From an uncultured Alteromonadaceae bacterium (GTDB taxonomy: Bacteria > Pseudomonadota > Gammaproteobacteria > Enterobacterales > Alteromonadaceae), in the NCBI GenBank assembly GCA_913056495.1, contig CAJXMO010000016.1, forward strand, positions 1-64,000: a stretch of DNA of 64,000 bases, in the 5' to 3' direction. The notes beneath the pieces were generated by a model. The model did not search any database. It had not been told where the DNA came from and was given only the letters and a program-made list of their open reading frames with translations. Made by a program: the position numbers and the translations under genes. Shown piece after piece: positions 20,024 through 28,168 of this stretch (its first letter is position 1; every line of letters starts with the position of its first letter).

Positions 20024-20539
20024 CTACATATAGCCTTTCCAGTTGACATGCTTGTTTTCTTCTTTGCTAAGCACTATAACTTCGCTTTTTGAGCAAAGAT
20101 CTTGCAAGCTGCGCTTTTTAGTGCCTGGCCATAAAATGAAAATATTGCCGACACCCAGAAGACATGTGAGTAACCTAATAATGCATTGTCTCCGACTAAG
20201 TCTTTGACCGTTAAGGCTTTGTATTTTTATCCGCCAAGTCTTCATTCCGGCAGTTTGACCGCCGCGACGCCAAAACCAGATGAAAAAGCCAAATAAACAA
20301 AACACAAGATAAGCTTGAAAGAATAAGCTGGTTCTTAAATTTTCTGAAGGGTCTAAACCCTCAGCTAGATTTAGCATGCCTAATTCAATCGCGCCGGCCT
20401 GAACTGCTAACGCAATTAGAGTGGCTAGCAATAAAATTGCAACTACGATTAAAAAATCATAGACCCAAGCGCCAAAACGACGCAAAAATCCGGCCCTTGG
20501 ATGGGGCTGGGTATTTAAATTCGGTGAATCTATTGCCAT
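20024..20539 (-). CDS. RDD-family membrane protein
   Basis: 171 residues. The RDD start GFLRRFGAWVYDFLIV is followed by three hydrophobic helices and the conserved GGQTAGMKTWRIKIQ and LLTCLLGVG segments. Function is poorly known; some relatives act in ion exchange. A core gene lying just outside the left end of the integrated element. Confidence 0.88.
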   Translation of the reverse strand: MAIDSPNLNTQPHPRAGFLRRFGAWVYDFLIVVAILLLATLIALAVQAGAIELGMLNLAEGLDPSENLRTSLFFQAYLVFCLFGFFIWFWRRGGQTAGMKTWRIKIQSLNGQRLSRRQCIIRLLTCLLGVGNIFILWPGTKKRSLQDLCSKSEVIVLSKEENKHVNWKGYM

Positions 20540-20656
20540 ATGCTATCTCGTGTTTTAAAAGCGGGTGAATAATACGTAATTTAGACCGGAAATCCTAGCA
20601 GTAGCCAGTTGGTTGCACAAATATTGAACATTTAATTGATATTTATAAAAAAACAC

Positions 20657-20684
20657 TTGCGCGGCTGGTTCGCCTTTGTATAAT
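20657..20684 (+). promoter_or_regulatory. Promoter of the split host tRNA-Leu
   Basis: TTGCGC (20657-20662), 16 nt, then TATAAT (20679-20684), followed by the GC-rich discriminator GCGAGGCC, a stable-RNA promoter pattern. The host tRNA 5' half begins 33 nt downstream. Transcription could continue into the element-borne tRNA-Leu. Confidence 0.7.
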
Positions 20685-20717
20685 GCGAGGCCTCTTCACG
20701 AGTTAATTCCCATATGT

Positions 20718-20756
20718 GCCAGTGTGATGGAATTGGTAGACATGACGGATTCAAAA
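20718..20756 (+). tRNA. 5' half of the disrupted host tRNA-Leu (CAA); attL
   Basis: GCCAGTG, then a D arm containing GGTAGACATGA, ending in the anticodon loop ATTCAAAA. The sequence departs from tRNA after 20756. Joined to 47109-47154 it makes an 85-nt tRNA-Leu with acceptor GCCAGTG pairing CACTGGT and anticodon stem ACGGA/TCCGT. The 8-bp block ATTCAAAA (20749-20756) is repeated at 47101-47108 and is the att core. Confidence 0.9.
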
Positions 20757-20811
20757 CACATAGTGTCTAGCTAGTTTTTTAATATGCAGGTAGACAAAAC
20801 ACTGAGTGAAG

Positions 20812-20834
20812 AGTAAGTAAACACTTACTTTTTT
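20812..20834 (+). terminator. Terminator-like hairpin between attL and the element tRNA
   Basis: AGTAAGT, AAAC loop, ACTTACT, then a T run. The stem has 7 bp and is AT-rich, so it is weak. If active it would stop transcripts from the host tRNA promoter after the 5' tRNA half. No convincing promoter follows for the intact tRNA, so read-through seems necessary. Confidence 0.4.
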
Positions 20835-20853
20835 CTTGCAAAGATTTGCAAAG
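20835..20853 (+). repeat. Left copy of the end repeat, possible integrase arm site
   Basis: CTTGCAAAGATTTGCAAAG consists of two tandem TTGCAAAG units. A nearly identical copy in the same orientation lies at 47026-47045 near the other end. Also shared between the ends is AGTGTCTAG (20762-20770 and 47044-47052). Confidence 0.55.
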
Positions 20854-20884
20854 TTTTTAAAGCAAGACAATTTGGTTTTATAGT

Positions 20885-20969
20885 GCCGGTGTGGTGAAAT
20901 TGGTATACACGACGGATTCAAAATCCGTTGCCCTCGGGCGTGGCGGTTCAAGTCCGCCCACCGGTACCA
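20885..20969 (+). tRNA. Complete element-borne tRNA-Leu (CAA)
   Basis: 85-nt class II tRNA with encoded CCA. Acceptor GCCGGTG pairs CACCGGT, the anticodon loop TTCAAAA lies between ACGGA and TCCGT, the long variable arm is TGCCCTCGGGCGT, and the T arm is GGTTCAAGTCC. It differs from the rebuilt host gene at several D-arm positions and by compensated acceptor changes, so it is a separate lineage and not a duplication made on insertion. It can supply the isoacceptor destroyed at attL/attR. Confidence 0.96.
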
Positions 20970-20999
20970 CTTTAAAACCTTGATTTACTTACCTTATTT

Positions 21000-21470
21000 C
21001 TATTCTTTAGCTTTTCTCTTATCTAAATCAGCCTGCTTTTCTTTCTCTAACATTTTCCTGTTTGCTAATAGCGCTTTATCTAACTCACCTTGCTCTAAAG
21101 CCTGAATTAACGTTTCTATTACTTTTGGTAGATTGTTCTTATCTCCAACTTCAATTGTTGATTTTCGTCCAGCAATAGGCAGTGGTTTACCTTTAAAGTT
21201 AACATCAAAGAAATAACAACCCTGACGTTCGTAATACCAAGGTTTAAAGGTTCTTTTTACTTTAACCTTTTTCATTTCACCTGTTTTAGGGTCTTTAACG
21301 TCTTTTTCCCGATATATTATAAATTCTTTACCTGCGACTAAGTGTTGCGCCATTTCCAATTGAATAGAAAGGCTACGCAACAATTGGTTTTTCTCCTTCG
21401 CAACTGATGGTTTGTTTGTAGTTTTAGGGCGCTGGGTTAAATTTAATGAACTTAATAATGATTGAGACAT
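21000..21470 (-). CDS. DUF6641-like protein
   Basis: 156 residues. The pattern SLLSSLNLTQ... then FKPWYYERQGCYFFDVNFKGKPL, AGRKSTIEVGDKNNL and a Lys-rich C-terminus resembles the DUF6641 family found in mobile elements; this assignment is from memory of the family. Function unknown. Last gene of a four-gene minus-strand cluster (recombinase, AAA ATPase, DUF2787, this gene). Confidence 0.7.
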   Translation of the reverse strand: MSQSLLSSLNLTQRPKTTNKPSVAKEKNQLLRSLSIQLEMAQHLVAGKEFIIYREKDVKDPKTGEMKKVKVKRTFKPWYYERQGCYFFDVNFKGKPLPIAGRKSTIEVGDKNNLPKVIETLIQALEQGELDKALLANRKMLEKEKQADLDKRKAKE

Positions 21471-21510
21471 AGTAATATCCTCTATAGGTTTGGTTAATTA
21501 CAGGTGTTGG

Positions 21511-21951
21511 TTAATGTGATGACAATTCAACAGTGGTGGTAAATACCTTGAGGTCTTTGGCGTAATGCAAAAAGTTTTGCTCCCAAATGACATAAAGTTC
21601 GCTGCTTTTCTCAATAGCAAATGGCTTCATGTGTTGCAGTTGAGCAATACCGCACTTGAAATCAAAATCGATGTCTTTCGCTAATTCAGTAAAAGGTGGT
21701 CTGCCGACATAACAAAAGTCTGTGATATAACAAATGGAAAAATCAGCTTTGGATTCCATAATTCGCTCCAACCTCACTTCTACAGGGTGGTATCCACCAC
21801 GCTCAGCACTGTAAGTTGGGTCTCTAAAGTTAATCGTGATTGCGTTAACCGATTCGGTTAGTTGCTCTGTTGGAATGACGCTGATAAACAAGTCACAAAT
21901 TGATTTTGAAACAGGTACAGCTAAGCCTTCGTGATTAATACGAATATTCAT
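21511..21951 (-). CDS. DUF2787-like protein
   Basis: 146 residues. The core ITINFRDPTYSAERGGYHPVE, then ICYITDFCYVGRPPFTELAKDIDFDF, matches the DUF2787 family, which is common in Vibrio and Shewanella mobile elements. No enzyme motif is apparent. Placed 22 nt after the AAA ATPase gene and 40 nt before the DUF6641-like gene. Confidence 0.75.
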   Translation of the reverse strand: MNIRINHEGLAVPVSKSICDLFISVIPTEQLTESVNAITINFRDPTYSAERGGYHPVEVRLERIMESKADFSICYITDFCYVGRPPFTELAKDIDFDFKCGIAQLQHMKPFAIEKSSELYVIWEQNFLHYAKDLKVFTTTVELSSH

Positions 21952-21973
21952 GGGGTTACTCCGTTAGGGTATG

Positions 21974-24016
21974 TTAGTTAATAAAACCGATAGTCGGTTT
22001 GCTTTGTTTTAATGATTGCTCTTGCGCCAGAATGGCAATTGCAGCTTCTATTGAAAATTGGTCGGGATGTAGTTGTTTACGGCGCTCAATAATTGCAAAA
22101 TCGCCAGGTGTTAATCGGTTAAAAAGTGCGAGTTGATTAAGTGTCTTATCGTTTAACTTCTTTATACCACAGACTTTTTTGAATAAGCTGATCACTTGGT
22201 TTTGGGTTAAGTAATCCAGTAATAGTTTGTAATCAAATCGTCTCAGTACCGCTTTATCCAATCGCTCGTAATAATTAGTGGCGGCAAATAATGGGTATTT
22301 AAAACATTCCACTTGGGTTAATAACTCGTTCACCAACTGCACTTCATGACTTCGGTCTAAGCTTTGTCGGCACATTAATAAGCTATCAACTTCATCGAGT
22401 AAGATAATCGATTCTGTATCCATTGCTTGCTCGAATATTCGCGCCACATTCTGTTCACTGCCACCCACAAACTTATCCAGCACATCAGAGCATCTAACGT
22501 GTTGTAGGCTAAAATCATATTCATCAGCTAGATAATGCACAAAGCTGGTTTTGCCAGTACCCGCAGGTCCATGCATTAATACTCGTATGTTTGGCAACTG
22601 CTCCATACTTGTTTTGAGGGTTTTGAGTGTGTCTGGTAACCCTTTTAAGTTAACCATATTCATATCAAACGCAAGCTCAGCCTGATATTGTGCCCCTTGG
22701 TTTTTATGACCCGCAGCAATTAGATATTCATCAACTAAGGTGTCACATAATCGCTCGGCTTCTTGTTGTTTATAACCCAATGATTTAGTCACTTGCGAGA
22801 CACTGGTTAAAACGGCTGGTGATAAGTTAGCTAAACCAGCCAGTTTTTTCTTAAATACAGGACTGACGGATAACCCTCTGAATGTATTATCAACTAGATT
22901 TAGCTTGGCTTTTTTACTCAAGTTCGGCAGTTGATAGACCAGCTTAAAGCGTCTTAGCGCACTTTCAGGTATACAATCCACATGGTTCGTAATCCAAATA
23001 CAGGGTCTAACATTAGTGGCTAATATCTGGTGTATTTCTTCTTTAGATAGTCGCTGATTAAAAGTAGAAACAAATAAGTCTTCACATTCATCTATGACCA
23101 ACATGCAGTCATGGGTTGATTTAAACAGATAGTTAATCAGCTTTAATTGGTTGGCTCTGGCTTTACCACTTGAGCCTGACGCATCAAATTCGTCCAGTTC
23201 TTCAGCTTCACTGATTGGTAATACTTCATATAAGGCACACTCTGCTTGTTGGGCGATTAATCGGGCTAATTCCGTTTTACCAACACCGACCTGACCATGC
23301 AGTAAAATATTGACGCCAATTTCACCTGCTAAAGACTGAATATGCATATAGCTGGCAATGTCTTGTGCAAACGCCTCTTCATAATCCGCTAATTTAAGTT
23401 TTGCTGGTTCAGATTGTTTAACCATGCCTTGAATGAAATCATCTTTGTTTTCTAGCCGAGATGTTATTAACTTATTTCGAATTGCATCTGACAATTCAAT
23501 GCAGGTTCGGTCAAACTCAGCTTTGCTTTGTGCCAATAATCCCATCTTAGATAATTCGATAAAGGCTTGTTGTACTTCAAACTCAGGTTCATCTAACAGC
23601 ACGCTATAAATCGAAAAGTTACTACAACTCGTTTCATAGCTAATACCATCCAATAGCGTACTAAACGCAGATGTGGTCGATAATATGGCCGATAATCTGA
23701 ATGCCTGAGCGGTTAAGTCAGACAAGTTTAGATGCTCACAAACTGCATCAATATTGCTATCAAGTGAATGACAATCAGCCGAATAAGCCTTACCGTTTTC
23801 AAAGAACTCAATGCATAGTGGCCTTTGCTCCCGTTTTTCACAGTTTCTAATCGCTTTTTCATGAGCGGATTGACCGGTAATAATGTGTTTGCACAGATAG
23901 CCGTAAACCGCATTTGTCCATAATTCAGATGAACACAGGTTATGTAAATACTCAAAACTCATGGCTAAATACGAGTTTCTACCTCTTATCCGCTTAGCAG
24001 GTTTCTTTTTAATCAT
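21974..24016 (-). CDS. Double-AAA+ ATPase of the mobile element
   Basis: 680 residues with two AAA+ modules. First: Walker A GQVGVGKT at 241-248, Walker B LVIDE at 306-310, arginine finger in ALRRF (353-357). Second: Walker A GPAGTGKT at 483-490, Walker B ILLDEVD near 538-544, arginine finger in AVLRRFDY. Residues 1-200 match nothing recognised. Overlaps the recombinase gene by 8 nt, so the two products are likely made together. May drive recombination, remodelling or maintenance; the role is inferred. Confidence 0.82.
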   Translation of the reverse strand: MIKKKPAKRIRGRNSYLAMSFEYLHNLCSSELWTNAVYGYLCKHIITGQSAHEKAIRNCEKREQRPLCIEFFENGKAYSADCHSLDSNIDAVCEHLNLSDLTAQAFRLSAILSTTSAFSTLLDGISYETSCSNFSIYSVLLDEPEFEVQQAFIELSKMGLLAQSKAEFDRTCIELSDAIRNKLITSRLENKDDFIQGMVKQSEPAKLKLADYEEAFAQDIASYMHIQSLAGEIGVNILLHGQVGVGKTELARLIAQQAECALYEVLPISEAEELDEFDASGSSGKARANQLKLINYLFKSTHDCMLVIDECEDLFVSTFNQRLSKEEIHQILATNVRPCIWITNHVDCIPESALRRFKLVYQLPNLSKKAKLNLVDNTFRGLSVSPVFKKKLAGLANLSPAVLTSVSQVTKSLGYKQQEAERLCDTLVDEYLIAAGHKNQGAQYQAELAFDMNMVNLKGLPDTLKTLKTSMEQLPNIRVLMHGPAGTGKTSFVHYLADEYDFSLQHVRCSDVLDKFVGGSEQNVARIFEQAMDTESIILLDEVDSLLMCRQSLDRSHEVQLVNELLTQVECFKYPLFAATNYYERLDKAVLRRFDYKLLLDYLTQNQVISLFKKVCGIKKLNDKTLNQLALFNRLTPGDFAIIERRKQLHPDQFSIEAAIAILAQEQSLKQSKPTIGFIN

Positions 24017-24914
24017 TGTCTAATTCTCCAAACGATAGGTTTTGAGCAGCAACGCGCGCCACTTCACTGTCGCGATAGTCATAGACTTGAGTAGTTGCAA
24101 CACTGGCATGACCTGCCAATTTACAAACCGTGACCAAATCAACGTTTTGCTTTAATAGCTGCGTGATATAAACCCGTCTGAAATCATGCGGAGCATATAA
24201 AGTATCTAAAATGGTTTTAGTGTATTTTCGAACCGTCCAATAAATGGTATTTGGGCTCAGTCCCTGATGCGGTGTAATCTGGTTACCCATTCCAAAAAAC
24301 AGATAACCTTTTGCGTTTGAACGCACTAATAACCACTTATTGATAGCGTTTACCACCCAATCAGCAAGCGGTTGCTGCCTATCTTTATTACCTTTGCCTT
24401 TAACAACTAATAACGTGGCTTGTTCACTAGAAAAATGCTCAACTAACAGGTTTGAAACTTCTGAGCGCCTGAGTCCCGCACCACATAAAACAGCAAAAAT
24501 AGCCGCATTACGAATCGCTATTGGATCAGTTTCTAACGCAATAGCAGATAACAGCTTTTTTACTTCAGCTTGTGGCGGTGGCTCAAATTTACGTTTTGTG
24601 CCAGATACACGCTTAATTGCCTGTATTTTTGAGTAAGCTTGCTCGTTGATCAGCCCCATAATAAAAGCTTCTCGATTAATGCATTTGATGGCAGATAGCA
24701 GATGGTTAATCGTATTGAATGATTTACCTTCACCAACCATCGCAATTTTTATACTTTCAATTTGTGCATAGTTAAGCGTATGAAACGCACACTCATACAC
24801 ATCTTGCGTCCAGTTTAGTCGTATAGCTACTTGTTTAAGCTGTGCAGCCATAGAACGACGACCACTAGCCGCTAAGCGCTGTAAATAGACAGCGCACGGT
24901 GTTAGCGTGTTCAT
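24009..24914 (-). CDS. Tyrosine recombinase (XerC-like)
   Basis: 301-residue site-specific recombinase. Catalytic residues: Arg in GAGLRRSE (149), Lys in VKGKGNKDR (near 174), H243-x-x-R246 in APHDFRR, H269 in LAGH, and nucleophile Tyr278 in QVYDY. It lacks the arm-binding domain typical of longer phage integrases. First gene of the AAA/DUF2787/DUF6641 cluster and far from both att sites, so it may belong to an older nested element or a different reaction. Confidence 0.9.
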   Translation of the reverse strand: MNTLTPCAVYLQRLAASGRRSMAAQLKQVAIRLNWTQDVYECAFHTLNYAQIESIKIAMVGEGKSFNTINHLLSAIKCINREAFIMGLINEQAYSKIQAIKRVSGTKRKFEPPPQAEVKKLLSAIALETDPIAIRNAAIFAVLCGAGLRRSEVSNLLVEHFSSEQATLLVVKGKGNKDRQQPLADWVVNAINKWLLVRSNAKGYLFFGMGNQITPHQGLSPNTIYWTVRKYTKTILDTLYAPHDFRRVYITQLLKQNVDLVTVCKLAGHASVATTQVYDYRDSEVARVAAQNLSFGELDND

Positions 24915-25051
24915 GAATATGACCTTGAGATAGTGAGTTTTGAGGGTTTTGAGTGCGACTTTTTAGAAGAAGTCTGGTTACTTTTTACAGCACCAGACTA
25001 TCAGGATTTGACGCTTAAACAACGGTCATTTTTTGACAAAGTTTAGAAAGT

Positions 25052-25783
25052 TTATGGGGTATTATTTTCTGCTAAATATTTGGCGCATTTGTCTAAGACT
25101 TGTTTGATCTCATTTTGAAAATGTTGCTTGTCTGCTGGCATTATACCTTCATAAAAATGTGTCACTTCCCTCACGCTGCTACTTTTCAGCCCATCTTCTG
25201 GATTTAATTTATCAACTCCTCTGACTGTATTCTTATCTACACATTTACGTTTTTCCAGAGATGTTTTACACAATTGAATCATCTGATTTGCAATTTCAAG
25301 TTGTTGAGAGAATTTTGCTTCAGCCTCGTGAATTTCTTGTTGTTGAAATTCGATTAAAGATTTAAGTGCCGCCTCATCAAATTTTTTTGTACCAAATTTT
25401 CCAGCTTCTAAATATTCAATCAAGTTATTCTCACCTACGCACAATTTTTCATGTTTTGCCCTAAGCTTTTTCAAGTAGGTATCGTTACCTATAATTTGCG
25501 ACCACAAGTCAACAATTAGTGGTTTATCAATGCTTAAATTTGCTTTATTGTTTTTATGTTTCTGATTTCTGATCTGTGTCAGCCATTTTTTCCAGACTTC
25601 ATCAAGCTCATCTTTTAAGTTATTTAAAGAGGCTAGAGTTTTATCATCTTGTTTTAACTTATATGAATTTAACAGTTCCGTTACATCTTGAAGTTTGGGA
25701 TGGCCATTTTTAGATAAATTTGTTAGAAGCATATCCCCATATTCTAACCATTCCTCGCCAGTTCTGTTTGTTTTCCTACTCAC
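25052..25783 (-). CDS. Hypothetical coiled-coil protein
   Basis: 243 residues, highly charged and Lys/Glu/Gln-rich, predicted mostly helical with a likely coiled coil around residues 125-180. No signal peptide or membrane segment and no recognised family. Separated from the recombinase gene by about 140 nt and divergent from the 280-codon plus-strand frame downstream. It may belong to the plasmid-like replication part, but this is only positional. Confidence 0.6.
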   Translation of the reverse strand: MSRKTNRTGEEWLEYGDMLLTNLSKNGHPKLQDVTELLNSYKLKQDDKTLASLNNLKDELDEVWKKWLTQIRNQKHKNNKANLSIDKPLIVDLWSQIIGNDTYLKKLRAKHEKLCVGENNLIEYLEAGKFGTKKFDEAALKSLIEFQQQEIHEAEAKFSQQLEIANQMIQLCKTSLEKRKCVDKNTVRGVDKLNPEDGLKSSSVREVTHFYEGIMPADKQHFQNEIKQVLDKCAKYLAENNTP

Positions 25784-26266
25784 CGATAGCTCCTTATTTT
25801 TGTTAAATATTGTCTGGTTTTGTATTTTTTAGATATGAAACCAAGCTAAATATAACGCGAATACATGTATTTTTGAATCCCCAAATCATTAATTCTGTGC
25901 GTTAAAAACGTCTTTGCTTATTTGGCTTAAACGCATGTTTTTTATGTCTTAAACGAACTATTTAAAGGCCAAAAACGCACTAAAAAAGGGGCGTTTCCGA
26001 TATGATTCTGAAAAAAAAACAAATAGAAAAATGTTATCTAAAAAAGGTGTCTCTAATAAGGGTATTCTAGAACATTAACTAAAAAACAATAAAAAACTCA
26101 TTAATAAACAAATGATTACAAAAACTGTAAACATAAGGAACAGTTTGGCAACTGATAACTATCAGTAGCACTTTAACTGTTTTTTTTCATAGTTGAGAAA
26201 TTATTGCGAAATCAATTGTGAAGTATTTTTAATCTTAAAAGTTGTTTGTCAACTGAGGAACTAAAG
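25784..26266 (+). promoter_or_regulatory. Non-coding region with iteron-like repeats and a leader terminator
   Basis: About 480 nt without a gene. Four TTAAA(A)ACG-type motifs have the C of ACG at 25909, 25932, 25954 and 25976, that is every 22-23 bp, about two helical turns. Outer GTGCGTT (25897-25903) and AACGCAC (25974-25980) are inverted. Downstream, AACAGTT (26139-26145) pairs with AACTGTT (26175-26181), followed by a T run to 26187, and encloses a smaller hairpin ACTGAT/ATCAGT. This looks like an origin or operator with an attenuator-like leader. Confidence 0.5.
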
Positions 26267-27088
26267 ATGGAAAGACATAATATGTCTAAAGCTATGGAGC
26301 CAATTACTCTAACTAATGATTCTACCGTTGAGCAGGTAGAGATAGCTACAAACTGGATTTCTCGTAGCTTCCAGATTGAAACTCGTTTGCTAAGTCAAGT
26401 GTATATGTACAAAAGCTATACTTTACTTGGTTATCCAGACTTCAAAATGTATGTTAATGAGGAGTTAACGGTTGGGTATGACTCCGCACTAAAATATGCC
26501 CGAGCAGGTGTGGTTTTATACAATATTTTTGGTAACTATGACCATTGTGGAATGTATTCAGTTAACTCATTGGAACCATTTTTTAAACTAGAACATCCAG
26601 AGCAGCATAGAGTGATCTGGAAAGAACTTCAGCGTCAGTTAGAAACAGAAAAACCTGAGCGTAATGAAGTCACCAAAAATGTCGTTGAGGCTGCTATATC
26701 AAAAATATTTCCTTCGGTTAAAAGACCGACAGAAGCAAAAGAAATACCGCTAACAGATTTAGACGGTGTATGTGTTAATTTTGAAGATATAGGACTGCAA
26801 GATAATACTAACGCTGTTGATAGTGGATCTAGGTGCAATGATGGACCGCCTAAATTAGGTAACTCGACCATTCAACAGTCTTTTTCAAGTACAAAATACG
26901 CTCATTTATCTGGAAAACTTGATGAGGAGCAATTAACCATATTGCGCACTGTTGATAGCTTACTGCCAGATAAAAATGTTCCGAAGGAACTAGCGAAGAT
27001 TTTAGTTTCAATGCTGGGCAAAGATAAGCTTATTCGAATATTGCAGAAGAAAAACAAGGGCAAGAGCCGATCCCGCATTTTCTTTTAA
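26267..27088 (+). CDS. Hypothetical protein upstream of the Rep-like gene
   Basis: 273 residues from the ATG at 26267, supported by GAGGA at 26255-26259; the frame also extends to a TTG at 26246. Soluble, mixed charge, no family recognised. The middle (residues 30-130) is helical with FKMYVNEELTVGYDSALKYARAG. The C-terminus is Lys/Arg-rich. Position after the repeat array and before a Rep-like gene suggests a replication, partition or control role, unproven. Confidence 0.65.
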   Translation: MERHNMSKAMEPITLTNDSTVEQVEIATNWISRSFQIETRLLSQVYMYKSYTLLGYPDFKMYVNEELTVGYDSALKYARAGVVLYNIFGNYDHCGMYSVNSLEPFFKLEHPEQHRVIWKELQRQLETEKPERNEVTKNVVEAAISKIFPSVKRPTEAKEIPLTDLDGVCVNFEDIGLQDNTNAVDSGSRCNDGPPKLGNSTIQQSFSSTKYAHLSGKLDEEQLTILRTVDSLLPDKNVPKELAKILVSMLGKDKLIRILQKKNKGKSRSRIFF

Positions 27089-27159
27089 TTCAATATTAAC
27101 CAGTTAACTATTTATTAATGGGCCAAGTCAAGCTAAGCCCATTATTACAGGAGCAACAA

Positions 27160-28104
27160 ATGAATACTCTTCTTTCATCTCACATTGATGGTTTAGCATT
27201 TACATTTAACCCTAAATGTCCAGTTACAGAGAAACAAATCATATTAAATTGTCAAAATTTAGTATCAGCCAATCAAGGAATCATCGTTAAAAATGGGCGC
27301 CGTTATGCACTGACTTTTTGCATTCCGCTGCTGAGTAAACCAACATTTGGTTTAAATTCGCACCTTTATGTTCAGGTTAGTTCGAAATATAGATCTTTTA
27401 TGCGAATAGAATTCAAGGGACTTCCATACACCAGAAAGATGTGGTTTGAAGTGTCTCAGTGGTTATCCCAAATTATGCCAAATAGGCAATATTATGAAAT
27501 CATATCTAAGGTCAAGTTGACTAAGGTTCATTGGGCATTGGATCTAAAAAAAGACATCAAAGATTTATCGTTTAATTTTAGTAAGAGCCGTAAATCTGGC
27601 GTATTCAGCAATTCAAGTGGTTTGCCTGAAACATTTTATTTTGGGGGAAAAGAGTCCGCATTACAGCTTTGTATTTATAACAAAAAAGTACAAATGCCAT
27701 CTTATCCACACGAAGGCAGTGTCACTAGGGTTGAGTTTAGATTTAAGAAGTTGAATCACAACTTAATTGATTTAATGTCAATTGAAAAGTTTCCAAATGA
27801 AGCCAAAAGGATCGAGTTTTTTGACGCAGCAGAACTTCGGTCATTAGGTTTTTCTTATGAGGAGGTTGATTATATTACTCGGTATTCTATCAAGCCATAT
27901 CTTCAGCGTCGAGATCGAGTTGAGCGAAGAAGAGTAATGATGAAACTGGATACCATAAAAATCGATCTGCTGGAAAATATGAACTGGAAGCTTCTATGGC
28001 AAGAAGCAGCGCAGGATGTTCAATTTATGTTCAGGAAGCTTAGAGCGACCGAAAAAGTTATTAAGAAGTGCGAAGCCGTGAATAAGTTAATAAGCACGGA
28101 TTAA
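27160..28104 (+). CDS. Rep_trans-like replication initiator (tentative)
   Basis: 314 residues from the ATG at 27160, which has AGGAG at 27149-27153; an earlier ATG at 27118 lacks a good site. TFYFGGKESALQLCIYNKKVQ followed by TRVEFRFKKL resembles the conserved core of rolling-circle initiators of the Rep_trans/RstA type (glycine-rich GSRKS segment, IYDK, RVE-R). The nucleophilic Tyr was not fixed. It may allow the excised element to replicate, or be a remnant of a plasmid or filamentous phage. Confidence 0.6.
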   Translation: MNTLLSSHIDGLAFTFNPKCPVTEKQIILNCQNLVSANQGIIVKNGRRYALTFCIPLLSKPTFGLNSHLYVQVSSKYRSFMRIEFKGLPYTRKMWFEVSQWLSQIMPNRQYYEIISKVKLTKVHWALDLKKDIKDLSFNFSKSRKSGVFSNSSGLPETFYFGGKESALQLCIYNKKVQMPSYPHEGSVTRVEFRFKKLNHNLIDLMSIEKFPNEAKRIEFFDAAELRSLGFSYEEVDYITRYSIKPYLQRRDRVERRRVMMKLDTIKIDLLENMNWKLLWQEAAQDVQFMFRKLRATEKVIKKCEAVNKLISTD

Positions 28105-28168
28105 AGGTCTGACATCAAAACTTACGTTTGTTTTAAATAACAACAAGCGGAAACTTTTAACTAGTACG

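Noticed and set aside
20751..20951. Open frame over the intact tRNA-Leu on the minus strand
   Set aside because: Overlaps the tRNA gene and the att region; no ribosome-binding site.
25897..25980. CRISPR array
   Set aside because: The repeated unit is about 9 bp at 22-bp period with no longer conserved repeat, and no cas genes are present.
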